From positions 417,006-481,005 of the forward strand of contig NZ_SSYB01000004.1 in NCBI RefSeq assembly GCF_004917075.1: a DNA stretch of 64,000 nt, given 5' to 3'. The notes under the pieces were generated by a model that had not been told where the DNA came from, made no database searches, and saw only the letters and a list, made by a program, of their open reading frames with translations. Origin of the DNA: Geomonas edaphica. Its GTDB lineage: Bacteria > Desulfobacterota > Desulfuromonadia > Geobacterales > Geobacteraceae. The translations under genes were made by a program, and so were the position numbers. Within the stretch, counting starts at the first letter, position 1. Every line of letters begins with the position of its first letter. Positions 16,691 through 24,610 of the stretch are shown one piece after another.

Positions 16691-17128
16691 CTAGCGCAGC
16701 AGATCGAGCGTCTTAAGAGCCATGCTCTTCGCCGCGTTGGTCGCGGTGATGTTCGCCTCGTAGCTGCGGCTTGCGGTGATCATGTCCGCCATCTCCTCGA
16801 CGACGTTGATGTTGGGATAAGCCACGTACCCGTTCGGGTCCGCGTCCGGGTGCCCCGGCTCGTACTGCAGCCTCGGGGGGCGCTGGTCCTCGTTTACCTG
16901 GGTCACCTGGACGCTGCGGGCGTCGTTGGCACGGGAGAGTGCTGCGCCGAAGGAGCCGGCCTCCTTGAGCGGAGTGGCGGTGAAGACCGCGTCCTTGCGC
17001 CGATACGGGCCACCTTCCGCGGTCCTGGTGGAATTGACGTTGGCCAGGTTGGAGGAGATGAGGTTCATCCTGGTGCGTTCGGCGGCCAGGGCCGAGGCAC
17101 TGATGTCCATCGAGGTGAAAAAGTCCAT
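16691..17128 (-). CDS. flgC: Flagellar basal-body rod protein FlgC
   Basis: This 145-aa proximal rod protein opens MDFFTSMDISASALAAERTR then MNLISSNLANVNSTRT, and ends with the rod-family helix EMADMITASRSYEANITATN. The start ATG shares a base with the flgB TAA stop (TAATG), so translation is coupled. It forms the proximal rod with FlgB and FlgF. Confidence 0.96.
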   Translation of the reverse strand: MDFFTSMDISASALAAERTRMNLISSNLANVNSTRTAEGGPYRRKDAVFTATPLKEAGSFGAALSRANDARSVQVTQVNEDQRPPRLQYEPGHPDADPNGYVAYPNINVVEEMADMITASRSYEANITATNAAKSMALKTLDLLR

Positions 17129-17547
17129 TATAAGGTACCCCTTATCGCCTGCTTCAACTCATCGAACTTCTTGCCGAGGAGCTGCACACTGGCGTTGTAC
17201 ATGATCTGGTTCTCGGCCAGACGCCCCATCTCGGTCTCCATCTCTACACCGTTGCCGTCCGGGCCCGTGGTGCGCGTGTCGACCTCGACCACGTCCCCTT
17301 GTACCCTCTCAAGCGACGCGGCGCGCCCCTTGAGCGGGATGTGGCGCGGGTTGGTGACCCCGCTCTCCTTCGCCCCTCCCTTGAGGGCGCTCTTCAACTG
17401 GCTCTCGAAAGAGACGTCGGTGGGCGTATAGCCGGGGGTTTCCACGTTGGCGAGGTTCGACGAGATCATCGTCTGCCGTTTAGCCCTGAGGTCCAGGGTC
17501 TTCCCCAGAAGTTCAACGGTCGTCCCGAAAATTCCTTGTACAGGCAT
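17128..17547 (-). CDS. flgB: Flagellar basal-body rod protein FlgB
   Basis: This 139-aa rod protein begins MPVQGIFGTTVELLGKTLDL and carries the signature ISSNLANVETPGYTPTDVSF. It is the first gene of the flgB-flgE unit. The ATG at 17547 has AGGAGG nine bases upstream; a longer frame exists but would include the promoter. A sigma-54-type promoter lies 30 bp upstream. Confidence 0.95.
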   Translation of the reverse strand: MPVQGIFGTTVELLGKTLDLRAKRQTMISSNLANVETPGYTPTDVSFESQLKSALKGGAKESGVTNPRHIPLKGRAASLERVQGDVVEVDTRTTGPDGNGVEMETEMGRLAENQIMYNASVQLLGKKFDELKQAIRGTL

Positions 17548-17576
17548 GTGCTTCCTCCTTGTCGCCAAGCTGCAGC

Positions 17577-17592
17577 AGCAAAAGCCGTACCA
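17577..17592 (-). promoter_or_regulatory. Sigma-54 promoter of the flgB-flgE unit
   Basis: The minus strand reads TGGTACGGCTTTTGCT, matching TGGCACG-N4-TTGCT with one substitution and with the required 10 bases between GG and GC. It ends 30 bp before the flgB ATG, so the leader is short. Confidence 0.75.
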
Positions 17593-17642
17593 GCGCGACA
17601 GGTCTGTGTTATCGGCAGCTTGCACGCGCCGACAACGACAAA

Positions 17643-17656
17643 GTCATATTTCTGAC
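17643..17656. promoter_or_regulatory. Candidate activator-binding dyad upstream of flgB promoter
   Basis: GTCATATTTCTGAC has the same GTCA-N6-TGAC form as the dyad upstream of fliL and lies about 50 bp upstream of the -24 element. It fits a shared enhancer-binding activator for both flagellar units; the activator gene is not in this window. Confidence 0.5.
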
Positions 17657-17660
17657 AGCG

Positions 17661-19748
17661 TCAGGGAAGTTCTCCGGCGATCTTCATGCGCCAGTTGAGG
17701 TCGTTCAACGCCTCGCCGGCCAGCTTGCCCCAGGTCCCGCCCATGCCGGTCGCTTTCTCCCAGCTCGCCTTCGCCTCGCGCACCGCCCCGAGCTTTAACT
17801 GCAGCTCCCCGGCCTTGAACAGGAACTGACCCACCATTTCCCCGCCGGCGACGCTGGCGCCAACCTGGCAGGCCGCGAGGGCGTGCGGGTAGTCCTTCAC
17901 CTCGGCGAGCTCGACGGCGAGGTTGTAGTAGGCGTCCGGGAGAAGGGGATTGCCGCTTTTCGCGCCCGTCGTGAAACGGATGAGACTGCGCACCGCGCCG
18001 CCGTGGTCTTTGGCGGCCTGCAGCGCCTTGCCGAGGTAGTACTCGCTGTCGGGGAGAGAGGCCTTGGCCTTTGGCGCCTTCAGGAAGGCTAACTGCGCCG
18101 CCGCCCCGGGGAGGTCCCCCTTCTCGAAGGCGAGCCGCCCGAGCTGCTCCCGCACCTTACCGAGATTGGGGTCGCGCGGGTAGCGTCCGAGGAAGCCGCG
18201 CGCGGTCGACTCGGCCAGCGGCGCGTTCCCTAAAACGACCGCGTCGTCCACCATGCGCGAAAGCATGAAGGGGGCGCTCGAAGCCGCCCAGTTCTTTCCG
18301 TCAAGGTAGTTGAAGAGCTCCAGCTCCTGCGCCGTCTTCCCGGTCTTCTCGAAGGCCTGGGAGAGCCGCGGCGCGAAGCCGGCGTCGCCGAAGCAGCGGG
18401 AGAGGTACTCGCGGTTGTCCATGGCGAGGTGCACGAGCGCGTCGTCGTTGCCGGCCGCGGCGGCCTCCTGGTAGACGGGGAACAGGATCTCCTCGCGCAT
18501 CTTGCTGAGGACGGTGGAGAAGATGCCGCGGGGGTAGCGCCGGTTGTAGGTCACCGCCGCTTCGAGCGCATCCTTCGGGGGGGCGTAGAGCGCCAGCAGC
18601 AGCGACATCTTGAAGAGCGCCTCGTCACGGGAGGAGGGGTCCCCGGGCTCACCGTAGATGGCCTGGTACTTGGTGAGGAGCTGCCGGTACCGGTCGCGTG
18701 AGATTGAGAAGAGCGCCCGGTCGGCAAGCTTTAAGCGCGCCCTACCCGCGGCGGCGCTCCCATGCGCGTACATAACGACGCTGCGGTACATGGCGAGCGC
18801 CGCCTCCTTCTGTCCGTTGCGTTCGATCAGGTCGGCGAGCCGGTTCAAAAGTTCGGCCTGGTACGGAGTGCCGATGTAGCGGTCCATCAGGTGCAGCAGC
18901 ATCCTCCTCGCACCGGGGAAGTCGCCGGTGCGTGCTAGAGCGTCGGAGTAGGGCTGCATGAGCTCGGGCGCCTGGTTCAGGTACCCGGGCCAGAGGGCTT
19001 CGGCATTGCGGAAGGAGGCAAGCGCCTCCTGGTGCCGTCCAAGCTTCTCGTATGCCTCGCCCAAGCGGAAAGAGGCGAGCGCCTTCACGCGGTCCCCCTT
19101 CTTGTCGAACATGGCGAAGACGTTAACCGCTTCCTCGGCGCGGTCCCGGTACAGGAGGCTTTCCCCCTGCTGGAACAAAAGCGCCTCCCCCTCGGGGAGG
19201 AGTTCTTTCAGAAGTTTCCCGTCCGTCGGGGAGAAGGGAACCCCGCCCGGCTCGGCATCGAAATCGCGCACGAAGCGTTCGGTGCCGGAGAGAATCGGCT
19301 CGCGCCCCGGTGCTATGTCCACCGGATTCACGCGCTTCATCGCCGGCCCAATGTCAATGGAAAGGACGCTCGGGTTGGCGCAGGAGACCGCCTGCGCCGT
19401 GGCATCGGCCACGCGCATCGGGACCGAGACGTTCAGTACGCCGCGCGTCTCGGAGGCGTTGACCCCGGCGATGAGACGGTCGTTCAGGTTGCGCAGCTTT
19501 TTGAAGCTCGGGGCGTCGGCATCGCGCACCTCGAGCCGGACCCGCCCGGGGAGGACGCGCAGCGTGTAATCCGGTGGAGAGAGGAAAGAGAGGCTGACCC
19601 TGGTGAACCCTTGGTGGGGATATACGGCGATGCGCAGCAGTCGATTTTGCTGCTGTGCGAAGGCGCCCGTCGGGAGCGCGCAGGCGAAGAGCGTCATGAC
19701 GAGCCCCAGGAGGAGCCACGGTCTGGTTTTGCGCGGGAAGCGGATCAT
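17661..19748 (-). CDS. TPR-repeat envelope protein with AMIN-like N-terminus
   Basis: This 695-aa protein has a signal peptide (residues about 10-32, with LLLGLVMTLFACALPTGAFA). A beta-rich AMIN-like domain follows (about 38-130; TRVSLSFLSPPDYTLRVLPG), and then a long alpha-solenoid of TPR-type repeats (RLGEAYEKLGRHQEALASFR and others). It is probably exported to the periplasm or outer membrane. It lies directly upstream of the flgB promoter on the same strand, and such TPR proteins often accompany Geobacter flagellar clusters; a motility role is inference. The ATG at 19748 is chosen because it starts the signal peptide, though no clear ribosome site is visible. Confidence 0.75.
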   Translation of the reverse strand: MIRFPRKTRPWLLLGLVMTLFACALPTGAFAQQQNRLLRIAVYPHQGFTRVSLSFLSPPDYTLRVLPGRVRLEVRDADAPSFKKLRNLNDRLIAGVNASETRGVLNVSVPMRVADATAQAVSCANPSVLSIDIGPAMKRVNPVDIAPGREPILSGTERFVRDFDAEPGGVPFSPTDGKLLKELLPEGEALLFQQGESLLYRDRAEEAVNVFAMFDKKGDRVKALASFRLGEAYEKLGRHQEALASFRNAEALWPGYLNQAPELMQPYSDALARTGDFPGARRMLLHLMDRYIGTPYQAELLNRLADLIERNGQKEAALAMYRSVVMYAHGSAAAGRARLKLADRALFSISRDRYRQLLTKYQAIYGEPGDPSSRDEALFKMSLLLALYAPPKDALEAAVTYNRRYPRGIFSTVLSKMREEILFPVYQEAAAAGNDDALVHLAMDNREYLSRCFGDAGFAPRLSQAFEKTGKTAQELELFNYLDGKNWAASSAPFMLSRMVDDAVVLGNAPLAESTARGFLGRYPRDPNLGKVREQLGRLAFEKGDLPGAAAQLAFLKAPKAKASLPDSEYYLGKALQAAKDHGGAVRSLIRFTTGAKSGNPLLPDAYYNLAVELAEVKDYPHALAACQVGASVAGGEMVGQFLFKAGELQLKLGAVREAKASWEKATGMGGTWGKLAGEALNDLNWRMKIAGELP

Positions 19749-19881
19749 AGGAGAAGTGCATGGCAAAAGGCATGCCGTAGCAGTGCGCGACGCACCGACA
19801 CGCTAAGCTGCCGATACTGCACGGTTTTATCTGGGGAGATTTTTCCGGCGGCGCCGAAAGGGGGTTCGGCGCGCCGCGCCA

Positions 19882-19916
19882 GTCAAAAAAACTGCGGCGG
19901 GGGATGTTTTTTTGAC
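19882..19916 (-). terminator. Intrinsic terminator after the chemotaxis group
   Basis: Perfect 11-base arms GTCAAAAAAAC and GTTTTTTTGAC enclose a 13-base loop immediately after the stop of the CheX-receiver gene on the minus strand. The T-run within the arm would supply the U tract. Confidence 0.65.
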
Positions 19917-19923
19917 TCGTGTC

Positions 19924-20925
19924 TCAGTGCAGGAATTTCGCCACCTTCTCGGTGAGCTCGTGCGGCTCGAAGGGGGGCATCACCACACCCTTCACGCCCG
20001 CCTTGAGCGCTTTGAGGACCGCGGTCCTGGTCCATTCGTGGGCGCAAAGGAGCACGGCGCCGCCGCTTCGGTCCACGAGCGGCACCACCCGCTTGCAGAT
20101 GGCGAGGTCGCGGTCGGTGATGTTTTTGAGCGAGATGAAGGCGACCCTCACCTCCCCCTGGGCGAAGAGGCCCGGCAGATCGGCCCCGAGGGGGGCATCG
20201 ATGAGGTTCATGCCACTGTCGGAAAGCCCTTCCACCAACTCCCGGCGCCCGTCGTCGTCCCCGAGCACCAGGATGGAGGCCACGTGAGCCGCCTCCTCGA
20301 CCGCCGCCTCAGCCTCGGGCGCGGCCGCCTCGACCGCCGCCTCTTCCGGCTGCGGATCGAACAGGTTCGCCAGCGGGTGCGGGATCAAGATGTCCACCAT
20401 GTTCATCTCATGCCCCTCGATCTGCAGGGGGGCACGGTACATCAGGTATTCACCGTCCGGGAAGGGGACGTCGTCGGTGAGGGGGTCGGTCCCCGGCACG
20501 TACTTCTGCGGCGGAAGGAGCTTCAGGTGCACCTTGTCGGGGAGGTTCGGCTGGAACACCGAGTTGAAGGAGCCGATGATCTGGTTGGCGATCTCGCCGA
20601 AGGCGTCCACGTCGTCCGGTTCCTGGATGGAAAGCCTGCGTTTCTCCTGGATCCTGGGCCCCGGGATTCCGAGGAGGATGGAGCTCATCACGATGGTGTC
20701 GCCCAGCGAGAAGAGGAGGTAGAAGAAGCCCGGATACGCCTCGCGCGACTCCACCCCGACCACGTAGATCGGGTTGTCCTCGTCACCTAGGTAGCTCTTG
20801 CGGTTGGTGTTCAGGACATCGGAAGCCGCCACGGACATGGCCTGGCCTAAGAGCATGCCGCTCTCTTCGCCCGCCTGTTTCATCGCGGCATCCAGCATCG
20901 ATTGTAGTTTTTCGAATCCGGCCAT
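19924..20925 (-). CDS. CheX/CheC-like protein fused to a degenerate receiver
   Basis: This 333-aa cytoplasmic protein has an N-terminal CheC/CheX/FliN-like part (about residues 1-185), with the conserved segment DAFGEIANQIIGSFNSVF that matches the E-x2-N phosphatase motif. An Ala/Glu-rich linker follows, then a CheY-fold part (about 215-333) beginning SILVLGDDDGRREL. The receiver lacks a clear acidic triad, so it may not be phosphorylated. It is the last gene of a kinase-cheY-cheX group. A role in dephosphorylating or sequestering CheY-P is inferred from the fold and neighbours. Confidence 0.7.
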   Translation of the reverse strand: MAGFEKLQSMLDAAMKQAGEESGMLLGQAMSVAASDVLNTNRKSYLGDEDNPIYVVGVESREAYPGFFYLLFSLGDTIVMSSILLGIPGPRIQEKRRLSIQEPDDVDAFGEIANQIIGSFNSVFQPNLPDKVHLKLLPPQKYVPGTDPLTDDVPFPDGEYLMYRAPLQIEGHEMNMVDILIPHPLANLFDPQPEEAAVEAAAPEAEAAVEEAAHVASILVLGDDDGRRELVEGLSDSGMNLIDAPLGADLPGLFAQGEVRVAFISLKNITDRDLAICKRVVPLVDRSGGAVLLCAHEWTRTAVLKALKAGVKGVVMPPFEPHELTEKVAKFLH

Positions 20926-20937
20926 TGAATCTACCGC

Positions 20938-21447
20938 CTAGACTTCCTTCCTGAGTTTGAGCCCTACAAGGAACCGGTCACCCTCGTTGGTGAAGGGGAT
21001 GATGACGCAGTCGCTGTCGGCCATCGAGTTGACCGTATAGTCCTCTCCGGAGATGACCGTCGGGATGGAGAGGTTGATGTCGAGCCCCCCCTTGGAGAGG
21101 ATCTGCTTCACGTAACCGCCGAGCATGTTCGCGATCTCGCCCAGGGCATCGTTCACGTCCTCCCCCACCTCGTCCACGTCCATCCCGAGCATGTTCGAGG
21201 TGATCCTGAGTGCCAGGTGCTGCGGGCAGTGGATGGAGAGGATGCCGGTGTAGGTCCCTGCCAGGCCGACCATGCCGGTGACCGAGCAGTGAAAGGAGGT
21301 GACGGGCTCCTTCAGGGGATAGCTATCCTCAAGGGCCATCATCACCATGGTCTCGAACACCTCTTTGGTGGCGTTGATGACGTAAGTGGCCAGGTCCGCC
21401 TCCTGCAGGTGTGTCGCGGTAGCGATTTCCTGGTTGAGGGACATCAT
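20938..21447 (-). CDS. cheX: Chemotaxis phosphatase CheX
   Basis: This 169-aa single-domain CheX-family protein carries the catalytic motif in NDALGEIANMLGGYVKQILS, where Glu and Asn act on CheY-P. CheX proteins dephosphorylate CheY and reset motor signalling. The start is one of two adjacent ATG codons (21447 or 21444) that overlap the cheY TGA stop; GGAGG lies six bases before the first. Direct coupling to cheY supports the function. Confidence 0.85.
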   Translation of the reverse strand: MMSLNQEIATATHLQEADLATYVINATKEVFETMVMMALEDSYPLKEPVTSFHCSVTGMVGLAGTYTGILSIHCPQHLALRITSNMLGMDVDEVGEDVNDALGEIANMLGGYVKQILSKGGLDINLSIPTVISGEDYTVNSMADSDCVIIPFTNEGDRFLVGLKLRKEV

Positions 21448-21806
21448 AAAAGTCCTCCGAGCTTCTCGTTTAACTGGTCTGGCGTGAACGGCTTTTTGAT
21501 GCTGTCGCTGGCGCCGTTGCTGATCGCTTCCTTGAGGATGTCCTCGCCACCCTCGGTGGTGATCATGACGATCGGGGTGTTCACTCCCTTGCCCCTGACA
21601 CACTTGATAAATTCGAGCCCGTCCATGTTCGGCATGTTGATATCGGACAGGATCAGGTCGATGGTTTTGCCTTCCATGGCGGAGAGCGCCTCGATGCCGT
21701 CGCCGGCCTCGTAGATGTCGTCTACCGGAAGCCCCGCCTGGCGCAGGCTGCGGGAAATGATCTTTCTCATGGTCGAGGAATCGTCCACTATCAATACGTT
21801 GCCCAT
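21444..21806 (-). CDS. cheY: Response regulator CheY
   Basis: This 120-aa stand-alone receiver has the acidic pair in VLIVDDSSTMRK, the phospho-acceptor Asp55 (LILSDINMPNMDG), a switch Thr in MITTEGG and Lys in SIKKPF. It has no output domain, so it is a CheY-type motor or adaptor signal. It lies upstream of cheX with overlapping codons and downstream of a PAS kinase. AGGAGG precedes the ATG. Confidence 0.92.
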   Translation of the reverse strand: MGNVLIVDDSSTMRKIISRSLRQAGLPVDDIYEAGDGIEALSAMEGKTIDLILSDINMPNMDGLEFIKCVRGKGVNTPIVMITTEGGEDILKEAISNGASDSIKKPFTPDQLNEKLGGLL

Positions 21807-21908
21807 GCTGTTATCCTCCTTGGCTGTTATCTATGCGCGCACACGGCGGCTTTATTTTGCTGCTGCGGTTTGGCCCGCATGGCCTTTCATTTACGGCCGA
21901 TGAGTGCC

Positions 21909-21936
21909 TAATCGGCCGTCATCGCTGGAAACTTTA
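21909..21936 (-). promoter_or_regulatory. Sigma-28 (FliA) type promoter before cheY
   Basis: TAAAGTTT (8/8 match to the -35) is followed after 12 bases by GCCGATTA (7/8 to GCCGATAA). The usual spacer is 11, one shorter. The -35 overlaps the stop codon of the upstream kinase, and cheY starts about 100 bp downstream. Confidence 0.5.
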
Positions 21937-22980
21937 ACCTTTAAATTGGCGCCTGAAGGTGGTGCGCTCCCCCTTGAGCGGCAACAAGACGGTGAAGCGG
22001 CTCCCTTTGCCGGCGGTGCTCTCGACACGGATGCTGCCGCCGTGTGCTTCGACGATCGCCTTGCTGATGGTGAGCCCCAGGCCGGTCCCCTTGAAGCCGC
22101 GGGCCGCCGAGGAGCGGAAGTACTTGTTGAAGACGCGCGGCAGCTCGTTTTCCGGGATGCCGATGCCGGTGTCGGCGACCTCCACGAGCAGGCGGTCGTC
22201 CTCGACCGTGGTGCTGACGCTGATGGTGCCGCGGCGCGGGGTGAACTTCACCGCGTTGCCGATCAGATTGGCGAAGACCCTGGCGATCTGCTTCGCGTCA
22301 AGATCGAGTGTCGGGATTCCGTCACAGAGGTCGTGCAGGAAGTAGGAACCATGCACCGCAGCCTCCTGTTCTCCGTCGCGGCAGCACCCCTCGAGGAGGG
22401 CCCGGGTGTCGGTGGGCTGGCGGTCTATCTGCAAAAGGCCCGCCTCCAGGCGGTAGGCGTCAAGGACGTCGTCGATCATGGAGAGCATCTTCGCCGCGCT
22501 CTTGTCCATCTCCTTCACGAACAGGTGCAGCGAGGGGTCCATCTTGGTGGGCATCTCCCCGATGAGCGCCTGCATGTACCCCATGATCACGGTGAGGGGC
22601 GACTTGAGGTCGTGGGTCATCATCGCCACGAACTCCTCGCGCTGGCGCTTCTCCTTCTTGTCCGCGCTGATGTCGCGCAGTTGGAAGAGTTCGCCCGGGG
22701 TGTCGCCGGGAAGCTTGGAGGAGCGGACCTGGATCACGGCGCCGTCGATGCTCACCTCCACCGGCTCGTCCTGCACGTTCTCGCTGAGCACGCGGTAGAC
22801 CGGCGTCCGAAGCGGCAGCATGTCCACCCTTTTGCCGACCACCTCGGCGCGGCCGATGTGGAGGATCTCCTCCGCCCGGCGGTTCATGAGCAGCACTTTC
22901 CCGCCGGCGTCCAGGTAGACCACCCCCGAATCGATCTCCTCAAGCAGGGAAGCGTTTATGTTTTCAAGTTGCTCCTGCAT
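21934..22980 (-). CDS. PAS-domain histidine kinase
   Basis: This 348-aa soluble kinase has a PAS domain (about residues 8-105), a HisKA dimerisation domain with phospho-acceptor His123 in MMTHDLKSPLTVIMGYMQ, and an HATPase domain (about 225-345) with the N box around NLIGNAVKFTPR and G boxes DTGIGIPENELP and GTGLGLTISK. There is no membrane segment, so it senses a cytoplasmic signal. GGAGG six bases upstream fixes the ATG at 22980. Its position before cheY suggests, but does not prove, that it phosphorylates that receiver. Confidence 0.88.
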   Translation of the reverse strand: MQEQLENINASLLEEIDSGVVYLDAGGKVLLMNRRAEEILHIGRAEVVGKRVDMLPLRTPVYRVLSENVQDEPVEVSIDGAVIQVRSSKLPGDTPGELFQLRDISADKKEKRQREEFVAMMTHDLKSPLTVIMGYMQALIGEMPTKMDPSLHLFVKEMDKSAAKMLSMIDDVLDAYRLEAGLLQIDRQPTDTRALLEGCCRDGEQEAAVHGSYFLHDLCDGIPTLDLDAKQIARVFANLIGNAVKFTPRRGTISVSTTVEDDRLLVEVADTGIGIPENELPRVFNKYFRSSAARGFKGTGLGLTISKAIVEAHGGSIRVESTAGKGSRFTVLLPLKGERTTFRRQFKG

Positions 22981-23015
22981 GCTACCTCCACCATGGGCGT
23001 AGGCCCTGCTTGGGC

Positions 23016-23042
23016 TTATCGGAACCTGTCTGCATACCTTGA
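23016..23042 (-). promoter_or_regulatory. Possible sigma-28 promoter before the PAS kinase
   Basis: TCAAGGTA-N11-TCCGATAA matches the FliA consensus at 12 of 16 positions with the correct spacer, about 36 bp upstream of the kinase ATG. It would place the kinase with late flagellar and chemotaxis genes. Confidence 0.4.
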
Positions 23043-23094
23043 GCCAAAAGGACCGCAAAAGTTTACCAGAGTTTGGGGAGGAGGTTCGGCCGCC

Positions 23095-23148
23095 GACTGG
23101 TCCGACTGGTCCGACTGGTCCGACTGGTCCGACTGGTCCGACTGGTCG
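23095..23148. repeat. Six 9-bp tandem repeats (GACTGGTCC)
   Basis: Six consecutive copies of GACTGGTCC occur, the last ending in G instead of C. They are followed to about 23280 by degenerate GGGTGTGGC-type low-complexity DNA. Apart from a palindrome at 23301-23351, the interval 22981-23367 holds no gene. The repeat is a candidate variable-number locus between the flagellar and efflux regions. Confidence 0.85.
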
Positions 23149-23300
23149 ATGCTGGTAGGGGCTTGCCGACTGCGGGACAGTGCTGGCCGACGCGTGGGTG
23201 GCGTGGGTGGCGTGGCGGGTGTGGCGGGTGTGGGGTGTGGGGTGGGCTTAGCTGTGGGTGTGGCGCCGACGGCGGCTAAGGCGTAGCAGGCGACGGCGTC

Positions 23301-23351
23301 CCCTCCCCCGCCTGCGGACCGCAGCCTTGCGGTGACATAGGCGGGGGAGGG
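23301..23351. repeat. GC-rich palindrome after the rhodanese gene
   Basis: Perfect 13-base arms CCCTCCCCCGCCT and AGGCGGGGGAGGG flank a 25-base loop that itself contains small hairpins. It lies 17 bp past the rhodanese stop and may end that transcript. It resembles the G/C-run palindromes around the DUF559 gene at 28.5-29.0 kb. Confidence 0.55.
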
Positions 23352-23367
23352 CCCGGGAGGGGGAAAA

Positions 23368-23754
23368 CTACTTGCCGCCCAACTGCAGCGGCAGACCGTT
23401 CTGGTACCAGCCGACGATGCCGTCGGTCATGTTGTAGACCTCGCGGTAACCTTTGGAGGCGAGAAAGCTCGCGGCGGTGGCGGAGCGGGCGCCCACGGCG
23501 CAATACACGAGCACCGGCCGGTCACGCGGGATCTCCTGCACCCTGCGGTTCAGCTCGCCCAACGGGATCAGCACGGAACCTTTCAGGTGCGCCTGACGGA
23601 ACTCGTCCGGGGTGCGCACGTCGAGCAGGAACATCTTCTTGTTCTTCGACATCACGGCCTGAGCCTGCTTCGAGGTCACGTTGGCAAGCCCTACGGCCTG
23701 GGAGAGGGAAGCTGTTAGTACGACTACGGCAATCAAAACGGCAAACAGTCTCAT
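23368..23754 (-). CDS. Exported rhodanese-like protein
   Basis: This 128-aa protein has a signal peptide (about residues 1-23) followed by a single rhodanese domain containing LLDVRTPDEFRQAHLKGSV. The active-site loop VYCAVGARSATAA carries Cys as the presumed sulfur-carrying residue. Rhodaneses shuttle sulfane sulfur; this one should act in the periplasm. The ATG at 23754 is used (TTG just upstream is possible). It is the last gene of the operon with the MBL hydrolase, DUF2892 and C_GCAxxG_C_C genes and the RND pump. Confidence 0.85.
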   Translation of the reverse strand: MRLFAVLIAVVVLTASLSQAVGLANVTSKQAQAVMSKNKKMFLLDVRTPDEFRQAHLKGSVLIPLGELNRRVQEIPRDRPVLVYCAVGARSATAASFLASKGYREVYNMTDGIVGWYQNGLPLQLGGK

Positions 23755-23779
23755 CAATAATCCTCACTTATAAATTCAT

Positions 23780-24610
23780 CTATTCTGCTTCGAGCACGTA
23801 CCCCACCTGCATCGGCTTGAACCCCGCCGGGAAAGCCTGGGCGAGCCGGGCCGCCGCGTGAAACCCGGTGCAGTGCCCCGGGCAGATCTTCTTCAGTCCG
23901 TACTTCTTGAGCGCCTTTATGGTCTGATCGACCTGCGGCTGGGAGGAGAAGGCCAGGTGGCACCCTCCCACGACCCCGTAGACCCGGTCCACCCCAGTCT
24001 TCTCACGGGCATGCTCGATGGTGTTGATCATCCCGGCATGGCAGCACCCGAGGAGGATCAAAAGCCCCTTGCCGGTCACGACGACGAGCGACTGGTCGTC
24101 CCGGATCTCGTCCCTCTCGCACCCCGCCTCGTCGCAGAAAAGCCCCGCGTCACCTTCCTCGAAAACGGTCCTGCGCGGCACCTCGCCGGTCAGGAAGACG
24201 CCGGGCATCACCTCGCGGAATGCGTCGCTGTAGGAGAAGACGGCCCCGAGACCGGCCAGGAATTCCTCGGAGTAGGGTACCCCCACCGAGCGGGCGGTCC
24301 CTTCGCGCACGGAGTAGCGCCGGGTGAAGATGCCGGGGTGGGCGAGGATCCTTTTCGGGCCGGCAACCTGCAGAAGCGGCCAGAGACCGCCTGCGTGGTC
24401 CCAGTGCCCGTGCGACAGCACGACCTGGTCGATCCCCTTCAGGTCGACGTTCATGCGCTGGGCATTGTGCAAAAGCGTGTGCCCCGCCCCGGTGTCGAAG
24501 AGAAGGGAGCGGTCCCCCGCCTGCACCAACGCGGCGAAACCGTGTTCGCCCAGCGTGCCGGAGAGTGCACCGGCGGTGTTGTCGCAAAGGACCTTGATGC
24601 GGCAGATCAT
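23780..24610 (-). CDS. MBL-fold metallohydrolase
   Basis: This 276-aa metallo-beta-lactamase-fold protein has the metal motif SHGHWDHAGG (about residues 66-75), later ligands in GCCHAGMINT and a C-terminal CPGHCTGFHAA. The pattern is that of the subgroup often named 7,8-dihydropterin-6-yl-methyl-4-(beta-D-ribofuranosyl)aminobenzene 5'-phosphate synthase; that name is not a proven activity here. It is not the persulfide dioxygenase subgroup. It overlaps the downstream edge of the DUF2892 gene (ATGA) and precedes the rhodanese gene by 25 bp. Confidence 0.82.
   Translation of the reverse strand: MICRIKVLCDNTAGALSGTLGEHGFAALVQAGDRSLLFDTGAGHTLLHNAQRMNVDLKGIDQVVLSHGHWDHAGGLWPLLQVAGPKRILAHPGIFTRRYSVREGTARSVGVPYSEEFLAGLGAVFSYSDAFREVMPGVFLTGEVPRRTVFEEGDAGLFCDEAGCERDEIRDDQSLVVVTGKGLLILLGCCHAGMINTIEHAREKTGVDRVYGVVGGCHLAFSSQPQVDQTIKALKKYGLKKICPGHCTGFHAAARLAQAFPAGFKPMQVGYVLEAE

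Noticed and set aside
19882-19916. Operator-like dyad GTCA...TGAC similar to the flagellar activator sites
   Set aside because: The arms are A/T runs spaced far wider than six bases and the position immediately after a stop codon fits a terminator.
23095-23148. CRISPR array
   Set aside because: The 9-bp units are directly adjacent with no spacers and no cas genes occur in the window.
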